DNA from: Parcubacteria group bacterium GW2011_GWA1_47_8 | Lineage (GTDB): Bacteria; Patescibacteriota; Minisyncoccia; Phycocordibacterales; UBA1550 | Reading direction: 5' to 3' | DNA: 6,145 nucleotides | NCBI GenBank assembly: GCA_000996605.1 | Contig: LCOP01000045.1 | Coordinates: forward strand, 1-6,145 | Notes under the pieces: generated by a model | Told to the model about the DNA's origin: nothing | The model's input: only the letters and a program-made list of their open reading frames with translations | Databases searched by the model: none | Made by a program: the position numbers and the translations under genes | Part shown: piece by piece, positions 1 to 4,606 of the stretch | How positions within the stretch are numbered: position 1 is the stretch's first letter | Layout: every line of letters begins with the position of its first letter

Positions 1-192
1 GCGCGTTTGATCGTTATAGAGGCGGGCAAAGCGTCGACCTCGTACCTGCAAAGGCGGCTCAAAGTCGGCTACGCGCGCGCAGCGCGACTCATCGACATGC
101 TCGAGGAACGCAATATCATCGGCCCCGGTGACGGCGCAAAGCCGCGCGAAGTGCTTGAAAAACCGAGTCCGAACGAAAGCGGGACAGTGTAA
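1..192 (+). CDS. ftsK: DNA translocase FtsK, C-terminal fragment (gamma winged-helix domain)
   Basis: The reading frame is open from the first base of the window and stops with TAA at 190-192, so this is the last 63 codons of a gene that starts outside the window. The piece KASTSYLQRRLKVGYARAAR followed by LIDMLEERNIIGP and GAKPREVL is the hallmark of the FtsK/SpoIIIE gamma domain. This winged helix reads polar octamers on the chromosome and steers the hexameric motor toward dif during segregation at the division septum. About a dozen residues follow the domain, which is normal. The ATPase motor and membrane part are not visible. The next gene starts 10 nt after the stop, so the two are probably co-transcribed. 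The family call is secure; nothing can be said about the missing part. Confidence 0.93.
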   Translation, partial: ARLIVIEAGKASTSYLQRRLKVGYARAARLIDMLEERNIIGPGDGAKPREVLEKPSPNESGTV

Positions 193-202
193 GAACCAAT
201 AT

Positions 203-616
203 ATGCAGGCGCGAAAATTTCTCATATATGCCGTCGTTGCCCTCGCGCTCATCTTGGGAATCGGGTACGCATATCTCACACTCGAAGACTTTGTGAAAGG
301 ACCTCAAATCGTGCTCACGGCGCCGGAAGCGGGCTTTGTTGCAACCACGTCGATCATTTCGCTTCGCGGGCATACCGCGCGGACAAACGCGCTGTCGCTC
401 AACGGCGCGATTATCCCCCTCGACCTACAGGGGAGCTTTTCTGAAAAATTGCTCCTCGCGGAAGGGTATAATATAATGACTTTGGTAGCGAGTGACCGAT
501 ACGGCCGCTCGCACACAAAACAGATCGAGGTGACACTTCCTCCCCTGTTTCCAATAGTCAAACCGTCGGGAGGAGCGACGACCACACCAACCACCGCGAC
601 AACGACCGCGCAGTAA
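203..616 (+). CDS. Small membrane-anchored protein with one Ig-like (glucodextranase-B/Big-type) domain
   Basis: A 137-residue protein. The ATG at 203 was chosen over an upstream in-frame GTG at 128, which would overlap ftsK by 65 nt and put a charged stretch before the membrane segment. Visible parts: MQARK, one hydrophobic helix (about residues 6-25), a globular region at about 34-112, and a Thr/Ala-rich low-complexity tail (about 122-137). The globular region has the beta-sandwich pattern IISLRG, LSLNGAIIPLD, GSFSEKLLL, EGYNIMTLVASDRYGR. That pattern is typical of glucodextranase-B/Big-like Ig modules common in surface proteins. The protein would be anchored in the membrane with the domain outside. 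No catalytic residues are evident, and a scaffold or envelope role is only inferred. No SD precedes the ATG, so translation may be coupled to ftsK, whose stop lies 10 nt upstream. The gene is real with good confidence; its function is unknown. Confidence 0.82.
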   Translation: MQARKFLIYAVVALALILGIGYAYLTLEDFVKGPQIVLTAPEAGFVATTSIISLRGHTARTNALSLNGAIIPLDLQGSFSEKLLLAEGYNIMTLVASDRYGRSHTKQIEVTLPPLFPIVKPSGGATTTPTTATTTAQ

Positions 617-731
617 TTAACATATTTATGAATCCCGTTAGAAGTTTCTCTGCAACTTTACCAAGGACAGAAAAATAGAAAGCGGGTAAATAATATTTAT
701 TAACAACTTAAATAATTAAACTTTTAACGGG
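617..731 (+). promoter_or_regulatory. recA upstream region, AT-rich, with start-codon-proximal inverted repeat
   Basis: This 115-bp gap is much richer in A and T than the flanking genes and contains no SD in front of recA. The best -10-like element is TAATAT at 691-696, inside an AT palindrome (taaataatattta), but no good -35 lies at the right distance, so I do not assign a promoter. The striking content is the 16-bp inverted repeat listed separately. No LexA-type box (GAAC-N4-GTTC or CTGT-N8-ACAG) is evident. Confidence 0.5.
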
Positions 732-733
732 AT
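632..733 (+). repeat. 16-bp inverted repeat, right arm reaching into the recA ATG
   Basis: The left arm atcccgttagaagttt (632-647) is the reverse complement of the right arm aaacttttaacgggat (718-733) except at one position, which would be a G-U pair in RNA. The arms are 70 nt apart. The right arm ends on the first two bases of the recA start codon. In a read-through transcript it would enclose the initiation site in a long-range stem. Confidence 0.7.
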
Positions 734-1685
734 GAAAAAATCAACCAAACAAGAAGCAAAAAAAGAAATGGGTGCAAATATTGAAGACACGATTCGCGCG
801 ATCCAGGCAAAATTTGGCGAAGGGGCAATCATGAAACTCGGCGACAAGCCAAAAGTCGGCATCGACGCTATACCCACGGGCTCGATCGGGCTCGACTATG
901 CGCTCGGCGTCGGCGGGCTTCCCCGCGGTCGGATTGTCGAGATTTTCGGACCAGAATCATCGGGCAAGACCACCCTCACGCTCCACGTCATCGCCGAAGC
1001 GCAGAAGCTCGGCGGAATCTGCGCATTCGTCGATGCGGAGCACGCGCTCGATCCCGACTATGCACGCAGGCTCGGCGTCAATGTCGACGAGCTACTTATT
1101 TCCCAACCCGACACAGGAGAGCAAGCGCTCGAAATCACCGAAAGCCTCGTGCGTTCAGGGAAAATAGATGTTTTAGTCATCGACTCGGTTGCGGCACTCA
1201 CGCCCAAAGACGAAATCGAAGGTGATATGGGCGCGCACCATGTGGGCAAGCAAGCGCGTCTCATGTCCCAAGCGCTCCGCAAGCTCACCGCCATCGTCGA
1301 CAAGTCAAAGACCGTCGTCATTTTCATCAATCAGATCCGCATGCAGATCGGTGTTATGTTCGGTAATCCCGAGACAACTCCGGGCGGCAAGGCACTCAAG
1401 TTCTACACGTCGGTGCGGCTCGACATTCGCCGTACCGCGCAGATCAAAAAAGGCGACGACGTCATTGGCGGGCGCGTCAAAGTGAAATTGGTTTTAAATC
1501 TCAAAAAGGGTGAAAAATTTGAGATTCTCCAAAAATCCGGCTCCGCGTATGCATACGGTGACGTAAAGGTTGGTCGCGGATATGATTCCGCATGTGCCTT
1601 CCTCGCCGAAAAAGAAAACAAAGCGGTTCGTGGTGAGATTTTGAAAGCAATCCGCATCAAGCTCAAAGAAGAAGCGACGCTGTAA
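732..1685 (+). CDS. recA: Recombinase RecA with internal deletion at the core/C-domain junction
   Basis: RecA forms ATP-dependent filaments on single-stranded DNA, pairs homologous strands and triggers damage responses. Visible in the 317 residues: Walker A GPESSGKT at 73-80, catalytic Glu103 in DAEHALDP, adenine-contacting Tyr110, Walker B VLVIDSV at 147-153, loop L1 around 161-170, Gln201 and loop L2 (NQIRMQIGVMFG onward, to about 216), then a short C-terminal domain. The acidic tail of E. coli RecA is absent. Up to residue 257 the protein aligns without gaps to E. coli RecA with an offset of 7. There, E. coli Lys248 and Lys250 correspond to Leu255 and Leu257, and about 25 residues equivalent to E. 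coli 251-277 are missing, the frame intact. The ATG at 732 is used; an alternative ATG lies at 768. There is no SD. Identity is certain; normal ATP-coupled function is in doubt. Confidence 0.95.
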   Translation: MKKSTKQEAKKEMGANIEDTIRAIQAKFGEGAIMKLGDKPKVGIDAIPTGSIGLDYALGVGGLPRGRIVEIFGPESSGKTTLTLHVIAEAQKLGGICAFVDAEHALDPDYARRLGVNVDELLISQPDTGEQALEITESLVRSGKIDVLVIDSVAALTPKDEIEGDMGAHHVGKQARLMSQALRKLTAIVDKSKTVVIFINQIRMQIGVMFGNPETTPGGKALKFYTSVRLDIRRTAQIKKGDDVIGGRVKVKLVLNLKKGEKFEILQKSGSAYAYGDVKVGRGYDSACAFLAEKENKAVRGEILKAIRIKLKEEATL

Positions 1686-1728
1686 ATCCACTTGGATGCC
1701 TTGCCTCCAAGTGGATTTGGATTTTTTT
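1684..1728 (+). terminator. Rho-independent terminator of recA
   Basis: A perfect 13-bp stem (aaatccacttgga at 1684-1696, tccaagtggattt at 1706-1718) with a 9-nt loop is followed by ggattttttt. It starts on the recA stop codon. It has a T-tract only in the plus direction. Confidence 0.9.
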
Positions 1729-1737
1729 GCAAAATTT

Positions 1738-1769
1738 AAGGCCGTCTCGACATGCGAAACGGCCTTTTT
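1738..1769. terminator. Hairpin terminator between convergent genes, probably bidirectional
   Basis: The stem aaggccgt (1738-1745) pairs with acggcctt (1759-1766), with an extra inner tcg/cga pairing in the loop. On the plus strand it runs into ttttt; on the minus strand it is followed by ttaaatttt. It lies just past the stop of the minus-strand secreted-protein gene and is the natural terminator for that transcript, while backing up recA termination. Confidence 0.75.
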
Positions 1770-1783
1770 GTCAACAAAACAGA

Positions 1784-2881
1784 TTATTTTGGGGACACCG
1801 TAGGTACCGATGGAATGATGACATCCTCTTGCGGTCCGCTCGGTTTGTTTTCCGCCACAGCTGGCGTTTTGACTTGACCACCCTCCGAAATCGGCAAGGG
1901 TTTTGGTGAGGGGGTGAGGTCAATAAAGACCCCGTTCGGATCCTCGACGGCAACAATGAATGTTGTGCCGAGTTTTGTCTCGGGGAATGTTACCCCCGAA
2001 CTTGTTCCGACGCTTCCGCCAAGCGTTCCCAAAACAGGGTCAAAGAACCTGCTTACACCCGCCGAAGCCCCCAGACCTCCCCCATGATTGTCCACCCCTT
2101 TTGTTGCCACTATGCTAGTGGTTGAAGAAAGGAGAACGATTCGAGGGTATCCCTTCATTTCACGAAGCGGAAAAGCTTTCGCGTCTGAAATGACCGTCGA
2201 GAGCGGAACTTTCCCCGCTTTCGACTGGTCTGCCTTAATGGTCATAATGCCGAGGCATTTGAAATGCCCTTTCACCCTTGCGTCAAAGAGCGTCTCAGCC
2301 TCTTCTACGCGGTGTTTCTCCGCGCCGTTCCATTCCGTACTGCGATCGAGTTCCTTCTCCCTTTGCACATAGTTTAAGTGCGGAGAAAAAACAATCTCCG
2401 TCTTGCGAGATGCCCCCCCGTATACCTCGTCCGTCAAGTCTAGACCGCGTACGGTTTTTGACGGACAAACATCATGGTAGTAAAGGGTAAACTCAAGTCC
2501 CGCCTCATTCGCAGTCTCATTCAAGGGACCAAAAATTTGAGGGGTTGAACCTGACACAGATGGCACGAATGCCGCCGGTGCCGGAATCTTAGGTGGTTGA
2601 GCCGCTTCAAACGTGAGATTGGTATCACCCGTTCTGACGGTCATATCACCATTGTTAGCCGACGACCCTCCCGTAACGGCAGTATTTGCCACCGCACCGG
2701 AGTCAAGAGTTACGCCGGAACTTGAGCTTGAGCCTACGGCAGAATTCACCGTCGGATTGTTATTGACAACCGACGTTGCGCCCGCACTTGAACCAGAGCT
2801 TGCAATGGAATCTGCATGCGCGGAGCCAAACTCACTCATGCCCAGAAACATCAGCACCGCCAGAATCGTATTTTTCATCAT
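1784..2881 (-). CDS. Secreted protein of unknown function, 365 aa, Ser/Gly/Asn-rich N-terminal linker
   Basis: Not recognised. Residues 1-23 form a signal peptide ending in SAHA before DS, a typical signal peptidase I site. Residues 24-90 are low complexity (S, G, N, T, A, V), and a Pro/Ala-rich hinge lies at about 93-115. A more ordinary globular region follows (about 115-320), with the only two cysteines of the mature chain (C139 in YYHDVCP, C209 in HFKCLG), a possible disulfide outside the cell. It includes a charged stretch at about 172-205 and a Gly-rich stretch (NHGGGLGASAG to GTLGGSVGTSSG, 265-296). The C-terminus is Pro-rich (325-365). No sortase, lipobox or catalytic motif is seen. 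The first of two ATG codons (2881) follows three AAAGG units acting as SD. It is downstream of the 155-aa secreted gene, apparently in the same transcript, and converges on recA. A surface or extracellular structural role is only inferred. Confidence 0.85.
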   Translation of the reverse strand: MMKNTILAVLMFLGMSEFGSAHADSIASSGSSAGATSVVNNNPTVNSAVGSSSSSGVTLDSGAVANTAVTGGSSANNGDMTVRTGDTNLTFEAAQPPKIPAPAAFVPSVSGSTPQIFGPLNETANEAGLEFTLYYHDVCPSKTVRGLDLTDEVYGGASRKTEIVFSPHLNYVQREKELDRSTEWNGAEKHRVEEAETLFDARVKGHFKCLGIMTIKADQSKAGKVPLSTVISDAKAFPLREMKGYPRIVLLSSTTSIVATKGVDNHGGGLGASAGVSRFFDPVLGTLGGSVGTSSGVTFPETKLGTTFIVAVEDPNGVFIDLTPSPKPLPISEGGQVKTPAVAENKPSGPQEDVIIPSVPTVSPK

Positions 2882-2885
2882 TTTT

Positions 2886-2900
2886 CCTTTCCTTTCCTTT
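2886..2900 (-). promoter_or_regulatory. Tandem AAAGG x3 ribosome binding site
   Basis: Read on the minus strand, three copies of AAAGG lie directly ahead of AAAA-ATG. The middle AAGGA is 8 nt from the start codon, a good SD distance, and the last GG is 4 nt from it. Most other genes in the window have no SD, so this one is distinctive. Confidence 0.65.
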
Positions 2901-2910
2901 AGAAGAAGTA

Positions 2911-2937
2911 CCGACGGAGGGACAATCCCTCCGTCGG
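2911..2937 (-). promoter_or_regulatory. Perfect intercistronic hairpin between the two secreted-protein genes
   Basis: The arms ccgacggaggga (2911-2922) and tccctccgtcgg (2926-2937) form a perfect 12-bp GC-rich stem with a 3-nt loop. It begins 15 nt past the stop of the 155-aa gene. There is no T-tract on either strand, so it is more likely an RNA-stabilising or partial-termination element than a full terminator. It would allow more of the upstream gene's product to be made than of the downstream one. Confidence 0.7.
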
Positions 2938-2952
2938 GGTGTTACATGATGT

Positions 2953-3420
2953 TTACGGTGTTGTTGGTACAACCGGTGCCGTCACAACAGGAAAATTCAC
3001 CGCAAACCCGTTTACGTTACTCCCCGCATACTGCGTGGAAGTAACATGTCCCGAGCTTGAAGTGAAACTCGAGGCGTTGGAGCCTGTAGAGACCGAAGTC
3101 ACCGAAGGTGACTGGCTCATTGATGCCCACGTATTCGTGTTTCCCTCTGCGAGCCCTTCTCCACGTCCATGATGACCGTGGCCGGTGCTAAACACCGTGC
3201 CGCCCGTGTACTGTTGGGAGGAAGCCCCGACGGCACTTGTGCCGTCACTGGATCCCCCGTTTACGTATACAGACCCGGAGTTTGCAGAGACTCCTTTCCC
3301 GTGCAGGAAGCTCGAGTTACTCATGAAAGACATAAAATCCATCCATGAGTCCGCATGAGCCGCCGAAGCGAAGGCAAGAACAAAGGCGACACCAATTAAC
3401 GAAATTTTCAAGTTTTTCAT
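2953..3420 (-). CDS. Small secreted Ser/Gly-rich protein of unknown function, 155 aa
   Basis: Not recognised. A clear signal peptide (MKNLK, then hydrophobic to about residue 19) ends in AAHA before DS at residue 23, the same cleavage context as the downstream 365-aa protein. The mature chain of about 132 residues has no cysteine and is dominated by S, G, T, N, V and A. It opens with an aromatic/Met patch (SWMDFMSFM, 25-33), has a His/Gly cluster HGHHGRGEG at 81-89, Ser/Thr runs at 100-130 and a Val/Pro/Thr tail. This composition suggests a fibre, sheath or disordered surface protein, but no repeat unit is regular enough to name a fold. The start at 3420 is supported by AGAGGG 7 nt upstream. 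It is the first gene after a strong promoter, with a hairpin behind it, so it may be the more abundant product. The shared signal site and composition suggest functional pairing with its neighbour. Confidence 0.8.
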   Translation of the reverse strand: MKNLKISLIGVAFVLAFASAAHADSWMDFMSFMSNSSFLHGKGVSANSGSVYVNGGSSDGTSAVGASSQQYTGGTVFSTGHGHHGRGEGLAEGNTNTWASMSQSPSVTSVSTGSNASSFTSSSGHVTSTQYAGSNVNGFAVNFPVVTAPVVPTTP

Positions 3421-3570
3421 TTGAATTCCCTCTTGAAGCTATTGAAGAATAAGTATTTACATCCGTATATCCTTGCATCTCTATGTCATCATAGACTGAT
3501 CTCCTTTCCAAGTAATCATATTTTGCTTTCAATGAACGATTCCTGCAATCGCAGGTCCTTTTATTTACCA
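3421..3570 (-). promoter_or_regulatory. Long 5' leader of the secreted-protein transcript
   Basis: The distance from the predicted transcription start (about 3570) to the first gene is about 150 nt. On the minus strand the leader begins with a small hairpin, cctgc-gatt-gcagg (3555-3542). It then carries a textbook AAAGGAG (about 3507-3501) 8 nt ahead of ATG-ATG-ACA-TAG (3492-3481), a three-residue open frame. No other gene is supported: a longer frame running from 3571 into the 155-aa gene is out of phase with it and lacks an SD. Confidence 0.45.
3428..3433 (-). promoter_or_regulatory. Shine-Dalgarno site of the 155-aa secreted protein
   Basis: AGAGGG on the minus strand ends 7 nt before the ATG at 3420. 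It fixes this start and contrasts with the SD-less housekeeping genes around it. Confidence 0.6.
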
Positions 3571-3576
3571 ACCTAA

Positions 3577-3605
3577 ACTCTAGCAGAAAACTATCCTGTT
3601 GTCAA
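3577..3605 (-). promoter_or_regulatory. Sigma-70-type extended -10 promoter for the secreted-protein genes
   Basis: On the minus strand, TTGACA (3605-3600, consensus -35) is followed by exactly 17 nt and then TAGAGT (3582-3577), preceded by TGC, giving an extended -10. The start of transcription would be near 3570. This is the best promoter match in the window. Confidence 0.78.
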
Positions 3606-3653
3606 GCCCTCGCGTGGGCAATGACCAAAGCAGGCTGTGTCCCCTATCAAATA

Positions 3654-3682
3654 TGGACTTTCCACCTTTTTTGGGATATTAT
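3654..3682 (+). promoter_or_regulatory. Candidate efp promoter giving a nearly leaderless mRNA
   Basis: TGGACT (3654-3659), a 17-nt spacer and TATTAT (3677-3682) match 4/6 and 5/6 of the consensus. Transcription would begin near 3689, within a few bases of the efp ATG at 3692, which has no SD. The agreement between the missing SD and this start position is the main support. Confidence 0.42.
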
Positions 3683-3691
3683 GCCTTCATC

Positions 3692-4261
3692 ATGTTGGAA
3701 TATAACGAAATCACCCCCAAAAAGTTCATCGTGTACCAGGGCGAACCGTACGAGGTCGTCGAGTCCCATGTGGCACGCACGCAACAGCGCAAGCCCCAGA
3801 ATCAGACCAAGATCAGGAGCCTTCTTTCCGGCAAAGTCATCCCCGCAACATTTCATGCTTCAGACAAAGTAAAAGAGGCTGACATCGAAACAAAGGAGAT
3901 TAAATACCTTTACACAAACCGCGGCGAAACGTGGTTTTGCGAAGCAGACGATCCTTCAAAGCGCTTCACCCTCAAAGAAGCCGTACTCGAGGGCAAAGAA
4001 AAGTTCCTCAAACCGAACGCTATCGCTACCGCGGTCGTCTTTGACGAGACAGTCATCGGCATCCGTATTCCGATCAAAGTGGAGCTTCTGGTCAAAGAAT
4101 CCGCCCCCGCAGTGCGCGGCAACACAGTCCAAGGCGGCACAAAGCAAGTCGTCCTCGAAACGGGTGCGACGATAAACGTCCCCATGTTCATTAATGAAGG
4201 TGATGTCCTCCGTATCAATACGGAAACCGGCGAATATACGGAACGGGTGGATAAAAGGTAA
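3692..4261 (+). CDS. efp: Elongation factor P with atypical loop lacking the PGKG lysine
   Basis: EF-P binds between the P and E sites of stalled ribosomes and speeds peptide bond formation at polyproline stretches. The 189-residue length is normal. MLEYNEITPKKFIVYQGEPYEV begins the KOW-like domain (1-65), two OB domains follow, and the family signature lies at 151-170 (key positions K151, G158, V163-P164, G170), then GEYTERV. The ATG at 3692 was chosen because it matches the family N-terminus; an in-frame ATG at 3653 would add 13 unusual residues. In a gap-free alignment from EPY to the conserved LL-x-G, the tip lysine (E. coli Lys34, in PGKG) corresponds to Gln32 in TQQRKPQNQT, followed by Arg33 and Lys34. 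Modification by EpmA-type lysylation therefore looks impossible at the usual position. No modification enzyme gene is in the window. Many proline-rich tails nearby (both secreted proteins, the Ig-like protein) could be clients. Confidence 0.95.
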   Translation: MLEYNEITPKKFIVYQGEPYEVVESHVARTQQRKPQNQTKIRSLLSGKVIPATFHASDKVKEADIETKEIKYLYTNRGETWFCEADDPSKRFTLKEAVLEGKEKFLKPNAIATAVVFDETVIGIRIPIKVELLVKESAPAVRGNTVQGGTKQVVLETGATINVPMFINEGDVLRINTETGEYTERVDKR

Positions 4262-4398
4262 GAGGAGGACAACTGACAAAGGGAAAACAACTGACACCGC
4301 TTTGCGGACAATTAACAAAGACCCAATCGCGTAGCGATTGGGTCTTTGTTGCTCGTTGTCAGTTGTTAGTTGTTCTTCCTTGGTCAGTTGTTTCTCCT
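4262..4398. repeat. Stop-to-stop imperfect palindrome with repeated acaactgaca units
   Basis: The gap between convergent efp and rpsR is almost entirely one imperfect inverted repeat. The arms match at the outside (aggaggacaactgac at 4263-4277 against ggtcagttgtttctcct at 4382-4398), again further in (aacaactgaca at 4286-4296 against the right half), and perfectly at the core. The unit acaactgaca occurs at 4269 and 4287, with a degenerate copy at 4308; on the other strand it recurs at 4357-4366, with degenerate copies at 4364-4373 and 4382-4391. The arm reaches into the rpsR stop codon. A small ccgc-ttt-gcgg hairpin (4297-4307) interrupts the left arm only. Confidence 0.75.
4314..4350. terminator. 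17-bp perfect hairpin, probable bidirectional terminator of efp and rpsR
   Basis: aacaaagacccaatcgc (4314-4330) and its exact reverse complement (4334-4350) enclose a 3-nt loop. The tails (tctttgttgctcgttg on plus, tctttgttaattg on minus) are T-rich but not a clean T-run, so termination is likely but perhaps incomplete. Confidence 0.65.
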
Positions 4399-4606
4399 AT
4401 TGCGCTACGTACGGGAGAAGCCCCATAAAACGCGAACGCTTTACGGCATTCGCGAGCTGGCGCTGATGCTTGGAACACACGCCGGTGCGCTTGCCTGCGA
4501 TCATGCGCGCGTGAGGATTCAAGAACTTCTTGATAATCTCTACGTCTTTGTAGTCAATAAGTTTAATATTGTTTGCTGAAAAATAGCATTGTTTGTTTTT
4601 GTTCAT
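4397..4606 (-). CDS. rpsR: 30S ribosomal protein bS18
   Basis: A 69-residue S18, which sits with S6 on the platform of the small subunit. The diagnostic core is IDYKDVEIIKKFL, then KRTGVCSKHQRQLANAVKRSR and LLPY near the C-terminus. The ATG at 4606 gives a normal length; an upstream GTG at 4654 would add 16 residues unlike the family. Many S18 proteins bind zinc through a Cys-x2-Cys pair and a Cys-x2-His pair. Here Cys7 and the Cys44/His47 pair remain, but the second cysteine is Ser10 (CYFS), so three of four ligands are left. It is the last gene of the rpsF-ssb-rpsR cluster, 164 nt behind ssb, an unusually long gap with strong folding potential. No SD is present. A TATAAT on the minus strand at 4730-4725 could be an internal promoter, but no -35 supports it. 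Confidence 0.95.
   Translation of the reverse strand: MNKNKQCYFSANNIKLIDYKDVEIIKKFLNPHARMIAGKRTGVCSKHQRQLANAVKRSRFMGLLPYVAQ

Noticed and set aside
3317..3571. Minus-strand frame of 84 codons overlapping the start of the 155-aa secreted gene
   Set aside because: It starts at the predicted transcription start without an SD, is out of phase with the well-supported secreted gene, and has no recognisable composition.
3653..3691. Upstream in-frame ATG that would lengthen EF-P by 13 residues
   Set aside because: The added residues (MDFPPFLGYYAFI) do not match the EF-P family, and the codons overlap the candidate promoter.
4263..4268. Perfect aggagg just after the efp stop
   Set aside because: No start codon follows at a usable distance; it is part of the outer arm of the palindrome.
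4269..4391. Repeated acaactgaca units as a CRISPR-like array
   Set aside because: The units are only 10 nt, their spacing varies from 7 to 21 nt, they invert at the centre, and no cas gene is present.
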